Part shown: positions 1 through 15,500 of the stretch, in pieces | Layout of the letters: each line of letters begins with the position of its first letter | Numbering within the stretch: the stretch's first letter is position 1 | Origin: Rostratula benghalensis | Taxonomy: Eukaryota > Chordata > Aves > Charadriiformes > Rostratulidae | Direction: 5' to 3' | Length of the DNA stretch: 64,000 nt | Assembly: GCA_013399305.1 (NCBI GenBank) | Contig: VXAI01000372.1 | Coordinates: 310,001 to 374,000, forward strand | The notes under the pieces: model-generated | The model's database searches: none | Seen by the model: only the letters and a program-made list of their open reading frames with translations | Told to the model about the DNA's origin: nothing | Made by a program: the position numbers and the translations under genes

Positions 1-182
1 TAATGAGACTGGCATCTTCTAGCAAACAACCAGGCTTAAACATCTAGGGACAAAAATTTACAGGGGTAAACTGCCAAAAAAATAAGAATCTCTGTAATTC
101 ACTAAAGGATATATTTACCAGTAAGGAATTAAGTACTCCGTCAGTCATCAATATGCTTTTGAAAAGCAGGAAGGTTGCTATG

Positions 183-212
183 TATGAACTAAACACCTAT
201 GAACTAAACACC
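183..212. repeat. Tandem duplication, 15 bp x 2
   Basis: TATGAACTAAACACC is repeated exactly at 183-197 and 198-212. It is non-coding surroundings with no further copies. Confidence 0.9.
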
Positions 213-3200
213 TACTTCAAGCTTTTCAGAGAGGGCCAGAGGCCATGATATCTGAATTCAATAACCCAGCTCAGAGCAGGCAGTATTTTTTTGCATAGCC
301 GCAGCACTCATTCCTTGATTAGACACTGTAAAGTAGTAACTGGCTGTTCTTTCCACCAACTAAACCAAAAGATTTTCAACAGCAAAATTGAAAAGAATGA
401 AATCTAAGGCCACCTTATTGGGACCAAATGAAATTATACTACTGCAACAGATCCAAAACAATCTCTGCAGATATCTGCTTCTAAAGGAAATTGCTGCAGA
501 CCATGGGAAATTACAATTGCTCCAGGACAAGAAAGGATGACTGATCTAATATTTCTGGTTGACACACCTTCTTCCTGGGTTTGTCAATAAAGACACTGAT
601 GAGCTCATCCCTCCACAGGTCAGAAAAATATTAGTTGAAAATATGCTATTCCTTTCACCACGGAAATTTTTCCAGATGAGATGATAGCATCAAGGCAAAT
701 ATGCACCTTGCTGGGAAAAGCTACTTAAAATAAGGAAGCTATGAAGCATTTTAATGAAGGTAAATGAGTAACCATGATGGTCTCAGCAAGTCTAATGGCA
801 GCGTCACTTTTAAAATGTGGGCGTGAGACAACTCATGTGGTGGCAATCGAAATATGTCTACCTATCTTGTAGTGCAGTCTTTCAAATGGTAACAGTGCAG
901 AATGCATCCACTGTGCCAGAAAGCACCATTAATAGCAGACAAGGCAAATATAAATTATTTTAAATCACGCTGGGAACTACAGTAACAGAAATGAAATTAA
1001 AAAAATTAAATTAACACATCATCTCAACAGAAGAGGATTATACTACTGAAAAGTTCTCATCAGTAGCATCGTTGTCTGTTTCTGGTGCAAATATATTTCT
1101 CTAGACTCAAACAAGAAGGTTTACAGATATTTGCTTTTGGACAGGTGTTTTAATCAATATCAACCTCACAAAAACAGCTAATAAGGCAAAAGATTAAAAG
1201 AAAAGCATCTTAGTAATCTGCAGACTCAGAACAATCCACTATGATCTTCCCCATTGACATTGCAAAGACAAAAATCATGCTAGGCAAAATACTGTCTCAC
1301 CTCTCCCACCTCTCCTGATAGCATATACCACTGTGTAAATTAAGTTTCTCTCATTCAATTATGCAGCCAAAACTAATATTGCAAAATCCAGAGAACTTTA
1401 GATTCATACGAGTAATCTATCAATGAATAAAGATGGATTACAGATTCCCCCTCCCTCCCCTTGTGTCTGGTCTATTATACATTAAAGAGCAATTTTACTG
1501 CCAGCCATCTGGAAATCAATGTATTCCAAGCTTTATTTTATGATTACCAACATTCCCCTTCGTAACTCATTTCTAATTATAAGCAATAAATCATTCCTTC
1601 TTGCTTGTAATTTATAACAGCCAATTAAGGCAAACCTCTTATTTAAATAGCAAATCTAGCTTTAAAACATCACATATTTTGAGGTATGCACAGAACATCT
1701 AATCAAGCAGCTGAATGGTGGAACGATGATTTAATGTGGCTTTTGCAGCCACTGAGGAGACAAATGTAGAAGAAGAACCCACCCACTCTCACCTGTGGCC
1801 CAGGTACACCAGAACTTTTCAAAACCAAAAGCGCAGGTCTCATCTGTCTGGTTTAATACAGAAGAGATTGGCGTGTAACGATATGTGAGGCAGGACACAC
1901 CTTGGGGAAGTCTGGTATCAAAGCTTCTTTGCATTCTTTACCGTACCGGGAAATTAATAAAGAGGCTGTAGCAGGAAAAGAAGTTGTAGGCTGGTCTAAG
2001 GAGAAGTTCTGGAGTTTTTCTAATTTAATTTTAGGTATTAATGGTGAAAGAATGCACCTCTAAATTTAGTACTTAAAACCTCCCCAAAACCAACCCAACT
2101 CAAGCAGCTTTTCCCATGCACTTGCCATGGTGCTCACCCACTCGGCTACTCTCTGTCATACAAGGTTTTGCAGGTGTTAGCCTATAGCATGGCGCTTGCC
2201 ATGAGCATGATACTCGCTCAGATCACTCCTCCCCATCCCTTATGGCTAGGAGAGGATCAGGCAGAACAAAGTGAGACAGTCTGCAAAGGAAAAGTGTCAC
2301 CAAATACATCCAGATTATTCCTTCAGGGAGAAGCCTTTAATGGTGGTTTCCTACTGCAACTCTTACCAACAGAAGAATAGCAAAGAAATGTAGTAGAGGA
2401 TGTCAAATGAGATGAAACAGGGTGGGTCCAAAAGCACTGGCAAGGACACAGAGAAGTTTCTACTTATATTTGTTCTTCAGTGTAGGTCTGAATATCAGGC
2501 ATGTGAGTGCAAACACGAGAGAGGCTTCTTATAAATAGCTCTGCTGGGATCTGTCAGTTAGAAAAAAAAAACAAAAACCCTCACTCTTGTCAGAAAAGTA
2601 TTTGATACAATTTTGGGTACAGAATTTATTACATGAGAAACTGATCTCAGGAACGTGCAAGTGGTTCCCACTGAGATTTTATTCGGTCATCACACAGCTC
2701 GAGTCTGTTCCAGCTTTACATCATGTCATCTGGTAAATGTTTACAGTAAGAATCAAGGGAACTGGATTTGGAAAAAATCCATCACAACTGACCTAAATCT
2801 GATCTGACCTGAATAATAAAACTAATACCAAATTCAAAAATGGCTAGACAGAAGTAAGGAGAGGGAATTCATTAACTGCAGGAGTTAGTTACTTCGTAAG
2901 TTTCCTTTCCTCAGCCATACATGAGGGTTCTATACCCACTTATTTCTTCCCAAGGAGTGGTGGTGATGGAGGCTTTGTGAGCATCCCCTTGTACCAAAGG
3001 TGTCGAAAGTCAAGTCTATGAACACCACAGGTTCCGCTGCATTCCCATTCTTTTTCAGATACCATTTGTTCCTGAGAGAGCAGCACTTGGAAGGGCAGAA
3101 TGGAAGACAGCAAGTAAATAAGAAAATCTGAAGGGAATACCTTGGAAGGGCAGCGGAGACCATGTCAGTGCCACCTTGGCCAGCACAGTGCTTGACGTGT

Positions 3201-6200
3201 GGTGCTGCAACAACCACTCATGGTAGAGCCACAGCCATGCCAGCCCACCTTACAGCCGCGTGTCATATTCACAACTTGTCTTGTCACTGAGGCTTGCCTG
3301 TGCTGCTGCTTCAGGGTCTAAGCAGGCTTATTCTGCCAGCATCACTATTTCTAAGAACACGTACAGGCAGCACCTTTTAAGCAAACATATCACAAGTCTC
3401 CATATATGTGCAGTAGTGACATGTTCAACAAAAAGTTTCACCACTTTCAAGACTCCTTATTGTTTTCCTGAGAAATCTGTATTGAGTTTTGCATTTCAAG
3501 AAGACTAAAGACCTCTTAACATCTGATTTACTCTCTCAGCAGTGAGAATGAAACTCTCAGAGAAGACTCAAACATTGTTGCCTTCATGCTGGTGAAACTT
3601 GGGCAATATTTCTGGCAAAAGCTTTAGAGGAGGATGCAACAGAAAAGCCTGTACAAATCTGTAAAGGGAGGGAGAAACAGACACCAAAGCCTATAAAATT
3701 CATTTAGAAAATAAAGCGTCATTCCTATTATGCTTGTGGATGTATATCTTCCCCACGTAAAGTTTTAAAAGCTTTATATAAACTATACTTCCATGCAAGT
3801 TTGTAATTAGCTAAGGGCAGGCTTGGCTCTAATTATAACTTGTAGAGACATGCATTATGCAAATACTTTGCTAATAACCATAGCAATGCTCTGTTGATGG
3901 CTGAAGTCAGGCTGGCATGTGATTGCTGTATAACCACCTGAGCACCTTCTGTCTTGTGTAAACTGGGTTCTCCCTAATGAAGCCTGTAGGACCAGTCTGT
4001 CAAGTGGTCCTCCCAGCGTTAACCCATACAGGGTATGCCAGGCTTCCCAGCCATATGAGCTGTGATGCCCTGCACGCCTGCCTCTGGCTTCTCTGCTCCT
4101 TACAAATGCATTTGTGAGATACATGTTCTCACCTCATCAGGAGATGCTGATACCATAGGGACTAGGGAACCTGAGAGAGAGAGACGAAATTGTGCCATTT
4201 CTGCAACAGATCAGACTGCATCCAGTGCGCGAATCAGTCAGATGTCAGCATCCACTGCGAAGGTGTGCACATTAATCTGTAGAGCCTTTTTCAAAATGAA
4301 AATAAAAGTTGATCCCACATCCCATCACAAAAAGCCAACAGGATGCTCTGCTAGGAGAATACCCCTCCAAGTCAAGGTTCATGCAAATCTGCAAGTTCAT
4401 ACAGGTCTCTCATAACTTCAGATCCAACTTCTACCGACATAAGAAGAACCCAGAAAGTGAACTTTTACTCCAACCCAGGAAGCTGCTGGCATGGCAATCT
4501 CTAATTTCACTGGGAAAATGGCCATTTGCCATCAAATATGACACAAGTTGAAAGGTGCACTGCTACACGCATTGGGCATTTGCTCACATACACTGTTATG
4601 TACCAACAAAACACTGAATTGGATCACAGAAGCCCTTTATGTTATAAAAAGCCTATCTCCTTTGCAATGCATTTGGTATAGCTAAATGAGTGTAAAAATG
4701 CAGCCACATTTTCTTATGGAAAGAAAATTCCAAGTGGAAACATTAGGAAGGAAAACAAAATTAATTACTGTTTTAAAATCTGTGTACAGTATGTGCAACT
4801 CCTTTCAAAAAAGGTGGGTGCTACTTCTGATGAGCAGACAGCACCACCACCTCCCGTGTCTTGTGTAAGCTCCATGTTGCACATGTGTAATTAAACTAGG
4901 TTAGCTATTGTAGAGGATCCTACACGTGTACAGCAGACTTATTTGGTAGTGGTTTGCCTTAACACAGCCTAATGCTAGTGTTAACAGACACAAATTGACC
5001 AACAGAAACCTCTGAACTGCAGGGGAGATGCCCCTTGCAGCCTCTCGCTCTGGTTTAACTGGACTGAATAGAAAACCTCTCCAGGTGAAGCCGTGCTGCC
5101 CAGAGCCAGCTGCGTGGGGCTAGTAAATAGGGCAGCTCTGCTTGGGCCACCAGTCCCTCATTTGGCTCAGTCAAAACAAGCCAGGTCAGCCTAAGGAGAC
5201 CTTTGCTAACTATTACCCTTTGAAATTGTTGGAGTTTTCGAAATCGGTGAAAGGGCACTTGCAAAAGCAGGTCAGTCGGCAGATCTGAGGGACAGTGAAA
5301 AGTGGCAGAGTTCAGCTGGGAAGATGTCCCCCTCACCTTGGCTTACAGCCCACCCAGATGGCTCCTGACACCTCCTCCCCACCAAGCCCCCACCTGGCCA
5401 AGTGGAAGACTGACCCCAATCTTAAACATTCAGATGGCCAAAACATCTGTAACTGGGAATTAGTCACTCCTTGTCAGAGCAAAACACAGCAAAACCCACG
5501 TGACAAGATCTGTTTAAAAATCCTTCCTCCAACTCATTTTTTTTACCCATCCTTTCCAAGAAATTGTGGCCCAAAGGTTCCCCCCGGAAGGTTCTTCGGC
5601 CTTCAAAAATCCAGCTTCTGAGAAAGGTCAGCGTAAAAACCCAGCAAGCAATTCCTATTGCTGAACAACATCCTTTCCTCCTGGTACCTCACTGTAGCTA
5701 CAGAAGACGTGTTAAAAATAAAATTATTGCAGCTATAAGGCTCAATACGAAAATTGCTCATGCGCATCCTCCACTTTGTGTACACGGAAAGATTGAAAAG
5801 CTCTAACGGCTGCGGGTGCCTTTCAGCCCTGCCTTGGACACGTACAGCTAGGGATGAAACCAGGCCATCTGAGAGGGAGTCACAGACGTGCTGTGCAAGC
5901 TACATTCCTATCACAATTATTAAGGTATGGACTGTGAACAGTAAAAGGAGTTCAACTGACCGTGAAATGTGCAAATATTACAATAAATAGATACTTACAC
6001 CCTGTCTTATTTATAGAGAATTCCTCCTTCCCATCCTATCATTCATCTTTTGTCACTGTATTCTGTTAAGTTTTTCAGACAACTTTTGACCTACAGCAGA
6101 TTTTAGTGTAACTGTAGTGAGAATGAGGAAAACATGAAACAAACACTATTCATCTCAAGTAAATCCCTACTTCTTTCTTTGTACCTAGGAGAGCTTGCAC

Positions 6201-8854
6201 TCGAACCCCATTGTGAAATAACAAGTGTATTGAAGAGAAGACAGTAATTTCCCACTGTATTTTAAATCCTTCCAAATACTAACTTATGTTTGAAGATCAA
6301 TAAAAAAAAAATGTACTTTCTGGTTAATCTACTTTTATAATTTATTTTGAACTTTAACCTCTTGCATTAAAAATCCACAGAAAATTAACTCCTACAAGAC
6401 CCGAGCTACTTAAAGTTCAGTGCTGAGCCGTCTTGCGAGGCCTGGTATGTATGGACCCCTTCTAGGCTTTGTGCTGCACCAAAGCCAAGGGGCTCCCTGC
6501 GGTACACAAAGAGAAGGCTGTTTGGGCTGAAGTCACAACTTCAAAGACCAGTAGCACAAAATTTGCCAACTCACTTGGCCATTCAAGCAAATGTCAACTG
6601 AAACAAAAGCACACCAAGGAAGGTTGTTACCGAATGCCGTGCTAGGAAAATAATGCAAATTTGTATTGATGATCAACTAAGTTTTAACTAAGACTAACGA
6701 GCAACTTTGCTTTTGTTCTTTTTCATCACCACTCTTGGTTTTGCCATCTAACTTTGAAAAGGCATTTCTGAAGCACCAGCTAAGAAATAAACCTCTAAAT
6801 CAAAAAACCGGTGACATTTCCCCCCCCTTTTTAAAGCATCATTAGTCTTGAATGCATGAAGTTTAGATTCTTACATTCTGTAGTTGGTCAAAATATGCAG
6901 CAAATGCCTAAGAAGTGCTTGGCCCCAGAGAGACAACAGTCTGCACAGGCTCACTTGTAATACATGTCTGCCTTTCAGCTGTTTAATCTCCATACACTGT
7001 ATTTCCTTTATCAGCACTACAGCATCATTCCAGTTTGCCTTAGTTTTTTTGTGTCTACAAAGTATCGTGGGAACATCAATACTTGGCAACCTAAGACTAG
7101 GGGTTTTAGCACAACACCATAGATCTTCATGCTACTTTGCTCAGTTGGTCAGTAAAATGTTACAGCAAACAAATAGATGCATGAAGTATTTTTTTTTTAA
7201 TGCAATGTAAGTGCCATATTGTAATGTAAACACTTTTCACTGTGCATATTTTTATGGAAAAAGCTTTTCAGAGTTAACTGTTTTAAAGGAACTGAATCAA
7301 ATTTAAACATGTGCACAATAGGCTTATATTTGGAAATTCGTTTGGTAGCAATTTATGACCCGTTGACGTGAACTTTTCCAGTTATTCTTAGAGCAAGAAT
7401 GTACTAGTTCAGAAGTTTTTGCCTGGCCGCAGTAAGGAAATTACAGCTGAAGCTCCTCTAAGGTTCTTGTTACCTCTAGGTTTCTCAGTATCAGTAACTT
7501 ACTTGAAAATCTTAAAAGATGAACAAGAAAGCAGCATAAACCTCTGTTTTCTTCATAAATGAAATACGTGCTTCCACCATGAACCCACTTTACATAAAGG
7601 TGCTAAAACCAATTACCAATAATGGCAAAATCTGACCCACCTGCTATCAAACTTATTAATTGCCTCTGCATCTTCCCAGTGAATTATGATGTCCACACAA
7701 ACAATCCAAACATTCAAATGCCCCATCCGTGTGATAGGACAAAAGTGAACAAATACACTTCAGAAACGGCATATGCATGATGTTGCAGTTTTACCAAATG
7801 GCAGCACCACGCAGAGAGCTCTGGAGCAGATTTCTCTCATCTCTTGACAAAAGAAATAGGGAGAAGTCCTTGAGCGAGTGCTGCCCCAGCAGTCGCACCC
7901 TGGGGTCCTGGCTCATCAGTTCTCCTGATGGCACAACCAGTGTGTTTGGCAAGACCACATTGGAACAGTCCTCCTTCATCTGCCATACATCAATCCCTGC
8001 CATACCCCCAAGGTCCCATTAGCAGCTGATAGTATGTAATGCACATTAAAGCTCAGGCACAAAATTATGCCTACAGGGCGTTACAGCTCCCAGGAAGCTC
8101 ATGAACTTGGTACCACCAAAACCTTTCCTGTAGGCATCACCTAAACATTTGTTCAAAACAATGCAGGAGACGCCTGTCCCACTGAACCTGGCTCCATCCT
8201 CCTCTCACTTTCCAGTATTCAAAAGAGGACTCTGTTGGACTCTCCCCAGCCCTAGCACCATCATGACAGACCCAACCAAAGCCAATCGCTCCCAAACACT
8301 GAAATTGTCCTTGGCCACCAAGGAAGTCCAGATGTGTACTCTTTCGTATAAGCCACATCATTGCTGACCAACTTTTGCTTTCATTTCATGTGCACACTTC
8401 AACATCACCATTTAGATAAGATGATGCACAAGGCTCTCCCATTTTTCAATGAATAACAAAATAATAGGTTGAGCAGGCATCTTTGGGAGCAAGAGCTAAA
8501 AAGTTAGACTCTACATGTCAAACTGCAACACAAAGTTGGCTCCAGTTCTGACATAAATAGCGTGCAAGCCTCGCATTTATTAAAAACAGATGAAACAAGT
8601 CCCAATTCTTTTTGAATAGCAGAACTACTGAAGAGACCTGGTGGAGTTTAGCACAGCGGGAGTTTTAGTTGTCTATCACCACACGTTTAAACACTTGAGG
8701 ACTTCGCAATAAATGCTAAATTCAATTCACCATCAAAAGACAAAATCCATGTTCTATCTGCCAAAACCTTTAGCAGCCTAAACAGAAAATGTCAAAATTG
8801 ATTTGCAGCAATGGTACAGAAATAAAAAACAACATTTTAAAGTCTTCAGGGAAC

Positions 8855-8890
8855 AGATAGATAGACAGATAAACAGCGTGACAGACAGAT
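8855..8890. repeat. Imperfect GATA/GACA microsatellite
   Basis: ACAGATAGATAGACAGATAAACAG followed by GACAGACAGAT forms a degenerate tetranucleotide repeat. Confidence 0.7.
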
Positions 8891-9051
8891 TTATTGCTAT
8901 AGGTAATTTCTTAGTTCTGCTAAGCAAAAATCAGGCTTCAAATGGATTGATACAGCTGAACAGATTAAGTAAAAAACACAACTAATGAGTAATTTTATTT
9001 TTAAATTCTCTGGTAGTCAGAATCATCAGCCTAGAGGTATAAAGTGAACAC

Positions 9052-9068
9052 TTTTTTTTTTTTTTTTT
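9052..9068. repeat. Poly-T run (17 nt)
   Basis: An uninterrupted T tract. No retroposed sequence was recognised next to it. Confidence 0.85.
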
Positions 9069-12000
9069 CTAAAGCACTACTGTTCTATTTGCACTAATGT
9101 TAAAGAGCTTCTGTCTCTTTGACTGATGTCAGATATAATAAACCAAAAACATTTGAAAAGAAAAACCCACCATGAGCTGCAAAACAGCAAAAGTGCTGGT
9201 TTGGAGGTTCTTTTACTCCCTCTCCACTTCGCTAACAAAGTCATAAATTACCTTTGGGGTCACTTCAGACCCACAGAACCGCTGTTAGGGATAAGTCTGC
9301 AGAGCCCCCCAAAATCCTAAGCCCCCTCGCACCCCAGCTGGCTCCAGCTCTCGCTGTCCAGAAGACACATATTTTGTGGGAGGAAGCAGGGCTGCTATAT
9401 TCACAGATTCTCTCTTCTCTCTAAATTTAGCAGGATTTCTAATACTCCTGTTAAGCAGTGCAGTGAAATACAGAGAGAAAGGCAAGCAAATGTCCGTAAA
9501 CTCTCAAGGTTGACTGCAAACATTTACCAAACACATGATACTGTCAGGCAGTGGTGGCTGCTGAGCAGATAAGCAGTCTGCTGTGCTTACAGACAGGCTT
9601 CCACATTTAAAAGGACTGAGAAATAAGCAAATCTGTAATACTGCTATAAGGGAATTAATGCTAATATTAGGAAAAGGAGTTTGAATAATCAGGCTCTGCA
9701 AAATGCAGTCCTACTAAGCAGTAAGCTGGACCACTTTCAAAATTACTAAGTAACCTGTTTTCATAGAACCTTTTTGACATGATGAAAAAGGTGATCCTGA
9801 CTTGCATCCAGGATGACAATAAATCAATTTAGTTTCCCTTTCTGCTTGCTGCACTACAAAAATTGGTCAAAGGAACCATTCCTGCTTCAAATGGTAAAAC
9901 ATCGATGAGAAAGGCAACTGGAGTGGGGAAGTATTTTGCTGAAGATTTGTTTCTTTAACACTAAAACTAATTTAACAGGGTCAACAGAATGAATGGCAGA
10001 GAGAGGTGAAGACCCCTTTCACACTGGGGCAGCTGCTGCAGTTCCAAGGCATTTCCCCTCCACCACAGGCTAGAGCTTTCAGCTGCCCCCCACCCCAAGA
10101 AGCCTGTGGCAGGTAAACTCCTGCAGGAGAAACAAACCAGCACTGATTATTTACAAACTTTGTTTAAGATGTTTTCAAACCCTACTCCTGCTTCAGCTTC
10201 TGCTAGTAGTTGAAAAAAAATTCTGAGGGTGCTGATCTGCGCACAAGGAGATGAAACTGGGCCAGCCCAGCTTCCTCCTCTCGCCCATTACTGACTTGGA
10301 GACGCAGCACCCTCTGGTATGACCTGGTTTAAGTTCACCTCTAGCTACAGAGGACCCACAGGAATGCGTACATTCTTCACCATCACAATTTATCTTTCTT
10401 CCAGCCTATGAGTGCCTTAAGGAACAAATTGAGACTTAATCTAATCAGATACAGCTCCAAAAAGAGACAAAGGTCTTCTTACGTCACTTCAGTATTTGGC
10501 CCTCAACCTGTATTTTGACTGTGCTGTCTTCAAACATGGCACTCAACCTTACTGCCACCCAGACTCTCCTTCTGCTGTCCCACTGAAATTAGCCTTTTCC
10601 TCGGTTGCAGCCTAGTTCTGCCATGCCATATGCTGCTGTTCCCCACATCTACGCTCTAAACGCTTGCAGGCTCATGTATGCAGAGGTTCCCAGCATCAGA
10701 CCACGGACTGTGTTTCAGCATTTCCTCCAAACCTCACTGTTCTGTTGCTGATATCACCCTAGTAACTCCAATTGCCTGATCCACAGAAGTGAATGGTTCT
10801 CCAAGACAGGCCTAACTCCTCCCTAATCTGTCATGTGCCATTTCTCCAAAGTATGGCTCAAATTGGTCTTTTTGTAGAGCCTCATATCTAATTTGCAGTC
10901 CACTATCTCTCTATCACTTTCAGCCTTATGGCTTTAACAGCTCCTGCTCCTGTGTATGCCTGCATTTCAGATTATATTTCTTTGGATGCATTAGCCTGGA
11001 TTTTTTCCAAGATGCTTTTTTTTATTTTCTGCTCTCAGATCTATTTTTTTTTTCTTAGGGCACTGCTTTGCACGGCTGTTTTCAGTCGTCTTTGCTGTAT
11101 GACTCATTTTATTGTCTCCTGCAGATGTCATTAGCACAGTTCTCCATCTCATTATGAAGTAGGACTGGATTTCGCACATTGTTCGAGCTTTCCACAAAAT
11201 AATTTCTTGCAAGTTAGCACTGTTCTCACTGTTTGCTTGAGCAGACATGGTACTCCTCAAAAGGAAAGATCTTGGGGTAAGAGAATCTGCCTAAATAGTC
11301 CGAGTTTCCCCAAAGTGCTACAGGGAAAATGCTCAGGGTGTATAGAGAAGCAGGGTATGTTAACACCATTAGCTCCTGGAAGATTTTAGTTTTTTTCCCA
11401 TGACCTGTTTTGTTAGGTATTTGAAGGTAACTCCTGCCAGGAACAGATGGCGTTCAAGCAGACAACTGGCAAGGGATCTAGAAGAGTGCACTGAGATGGT
11501 GGAGTGCCTAAGTCTGGCCAGTTATCCAAAAGCCAGTATGAATACAACAGCAGCTGCCAAAAGGCATCGTTTCTGTAAGAAAACATAGTAAGTTGGACAA
11601 ATAAACCTGTAGGTGAAGAAATTCAAGAAACTTTCTGATGGAATGATGGTACCTTCTCTATTAGCAGCTCCATTTTTGAAGCATTTGCATCAAATAGTCT
11701 ACGGATGGTTGAAAGTGAGTAATGCTTTGACACGGGCCCGTACAAAAGAATAAGATAATGATCTTTCACAGATGTGATGGTACAATTAAAACAGTGGACA
11801 AGAGAAGCACTTTTTGAGAAACATGTAAAAAGAAACAGATCTTAATCCTCCACAAAACATCTTCAAAGTGGCTGAATACATTTCTTTCAGATTTTTACTC
11901 CGATATTCTACTTAAGAACAAAAATAAGATAACATAGGAGACCTTCAAATGAATTACACTATACATTGTGTATGTATTTCAGATAATCCCTGCTAACTGT

Positions 12001-12489
12001 CCAAAACATTTCATTTTCAGAAATTGCATACTCCTCCAGCATAAGCATTACTAATGTGAAAGATAAAACCAGAAGGGATTCATCTCCTTTCTAATGCTAA
12101 TATTGCAGAAGCAGCTACCATCTACGTAATCTTAATACTGCCTCAACACAATTTCCTAAATTGAATACAAAATTGAGAATAAATTGTTAGGAGATTAGTC
12201 CTCAAGAGACTATTGCCAGTAATCTCCTAATAAGACCTGTCACTTTGACCTTCATGCATATATTTTAATATCTTCACTTACTGCAATGTTGGTGTGAGTT
12301 TAAGTGCAATGAGGAGCCCATTTAGGAAGAAGTCCCTTGAGCATTACACCTCAACAAACTACAAACTTGAAATATCCATGGAACCATTTAAAATATTTAT
12401 GGCCACCAAGGTCAACCCCTGTAGATCCTGGACAGAAATCTATCATGCTCTGAGAAACAGAAATACTTCAAATTTTGCCCCCCCTGCAT

Positions 12490-12524
12490 CCCCCCCCCCA
12501 AAAAAAAAAAAAAAAAAAAAAAAA
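12490..12524. repeat. C10-A25 homopolymer junction
   Basis: Ten C residues (12490-12499) run directly into 25 A residues (12500-12524), followed by a short GAAGAAG trail. An A tail could mark a plus-strand retroposed copy, but the 200 bp before it match nothing I know. Confidence 0.85.
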
Positions 12525-15500
12525 GAAGAAGATTTAACAAAGACTTAAAAACATTGCTTTAAGGAAACCCTGCAGATACAGGGAAACTCACATAGAATAT
12601 GTTTTCTCTGCCCATGACCCACCTCCCTGCAACACAGAAGTAACATTAATTTTTATAACATCCCCTATAAAATCTAAATGTAAGGGGTCTTAACCACAAG
12701 ATTTCATGCCTTTATTATGAATTACTGTATTTGTGGAGAGCAGAGGATGCTGCAGGTGGTGAGCCAGAGCCAGCATTACAATTCCAAGTGCCAAACACTG
12801 CAGCAGCAAAGCCCCATAAAGCTGTTTAACAAAGGTAGCCCTGATAGGTATTAGTCACAAGGGAACAGCGGGGCCAGAGCAGCTGCTGCATTTCAGATTG
12901 TGATGTAATTCATGGTGCTGTTGCAGGAGCTCCACTGATGTCCTAAGGTTTCATCACCCATTGCACGCCACCTCCGTATTTCACTCTTATCAGTGGATAT
13001 ATCTACCATTTAATGGACATACACACAACTCCACTTCTTGGGACATCACAATTAAATTAGAATTCTGTTTTTGCCCCTTAAGCATCCCTCCACAGTACAT
13101 GATGGTTTTGGTCTGGGTGTCTTAAGCATGGTCAAATGGTGATTACGACATCTTCATAATTGAGTAATTCAGGGAAAGTTCTAGTTTTCTGTAGGTACCA
13201 TTTTGAAAAAAGTTGTTTGCTCTGTTCCTCCCTCTTAAACAGCAATGTGTTCCTTCTCGTTCTGACAACTGGATGCTACAGAAGAGCTAGAAAGTCCACG
13301 AAATGATGTGTGCATAGCTATTAAATAAAAGTTTGTTGCTATCGAGGCAATAATTAAAAACCATTAAAAACAAGTCACAGGCTGACCCAGCATCAGTCTC
13401 AACCCTTGCAGGCAATAAGAACTGTCACTAAAAGTGACAACTTTCTGGCTCATCAGGACACTGGCAAAAAAAGGCCCCAAGAAATCTTGTAATTTTTTTT
13501 AACAGGATCCTAGTCTATCTCACAAGTGAGACAACTTTCAGCTGCCAGATGGTCAATAGGAATGCTAATAGAAAGAGCTGAAGCTGAAATAAATCTGCTA
13601 CTTTTAATCAATCACAGACAACTGTGTCATCAATAAGCAACTTGTGTTATGACAAACTCCCTTTGATTCGCTGCAAGCAAAGTTGGTAAAACACATCACA
13701 CCTATGTATTCATTGCCAATATTGGACTTTAACTGGCAATTTTGAGGGTTAAAATGATTCTTTCCCTAGCAATGCTGATATTTTGGATTCACTCTGAAAA
13801 AATTGCTCAAAAGAACAACAGCGCACTGTTAGAAGCTATTTAGATAGTAGCCCAGTTGGGAAAAGAAAAGGTCACCAGCCCTCGCCCCGAAACTCAAAAA
13901 TACTCTTAAATCACCTACTGTATAGTAGAAATTCACTCCTTATTTTCAAGTCTTTGCCTACACAGACAATGTGCACTCTCTACTGCAGGGAAAAGATAAT
14001 TATAAAAGGATAACTATGTGACAGGATGACTGACAGTCCATCCATCTCACTCTCGCTCCACTCCAGTCCCTCCAAACATCTGGGGACCACAAAATCCAAC
14101 ACAGGTAGAAGTCACAAAAATAACTAAGTTCCTATATGCTTTGTGAAAATTGGAAGTATGAAGAAAAGACCCAAAAGAATTCACCACTGAAGGGGAAAGA
14201 GTTGACCGCATCCCACGCAGGCATCAGCTGACCAACAGCTACCAGCAAACCCATCTCTGTTCGCAGGAAAGGCTCACAGAGGAGAGCTGAGGCTCTTGCT
14301 CCAGGGAGGAAGGGAACGACTACGGGTAAGAAGATGGCAATCAGTAGAAAGCTAGACTTTGCTAGTTCCACTGCTCATGGTACAGGTTGCCACATTTTTA
14401 ACAGAGGCTTCCAAATCCAGCCTTGGTGAGAATTATGTCTTTTTGATTTCACTGACTATTGTCCAGCAGTAATTACAAAATGTAATTACAAAAACAGGAC
14501 TCTAGGATTAGACGAAGGAAATCTAATATTTTCCCAATTTAGAGGCAATATGGCATTCAAATGCTTGAAAGAAAAACAGAATAAATGACAAAAAGTTACT
14601 ACAGCACAAGACCAAATAAGTAATTTCAAATCCATTTATGGAGACGCAGGAAGTTATAATTAGCCCGAACTTCATCACTTGTCTATCAGTACAGCAGTAA
14701 GTCCATGCCTAAAGATGCTACTCCCTCCTCAACAAATTACATATTCCCAGTATCTAACTTAACAAAGACCAGAAGTCACCACAAAAAACTTTCAAGCTGG
14801 TTTTGCAACTCTCACTGGGCAAAATCATGCTGATACAGACAGTCCTTTGCCTTCATCACATTTCACCACCTTCATCATCTCAGTGAGATGGCACCTTTGT
14901 AACACTGAGCATCAGACATGAAGCAGTCACATTTTGCTTGTTTTTTTGGCATTCAAGCAAGCACAACCATGCTGGACAGGATCACTGGAACAGCATGATC
15001 ACCCTTTCAGTATCATTTTGGAAGAATATTGAACTGTGTGTGCACGCAGAGAACACTGTTGTTCCATTTTATGAAATAATGAAGGCCAGGATCAGTATCC
15101 CAATATCTTCAAAATATAAAACCAGCAATTTTTGTTCCAGTAATAATACTCTGAAAGATAATATGTTAGAGTTATAATAGACTGCTGCAGCATCATAGAT
15201 TAGTCTCATAGTATTGATCTTCAGGAGACCAAATGGCAGATATGTGAATGTTCCCTACAGTTCCATCAGTGAGCACCTTTCTATGTTTCTGAATTATTTT
15301 TCCTCCATTTGTCTTTTTTTTTTTTTGGTTCTGAAGTTCAAAGGAAAACAAAACCAACACAGCTATTTTTCCTTTTCATGCAAAATGAAAGATTCTTTTT
15401 TTTAGATTTTGAGAAAGACTGCAGTCAAAACAGCATGTAAGAGACTGAGTTTGACAGAAAGACAATAAATAATACACCAAGATACACTTGATAAGAACTA

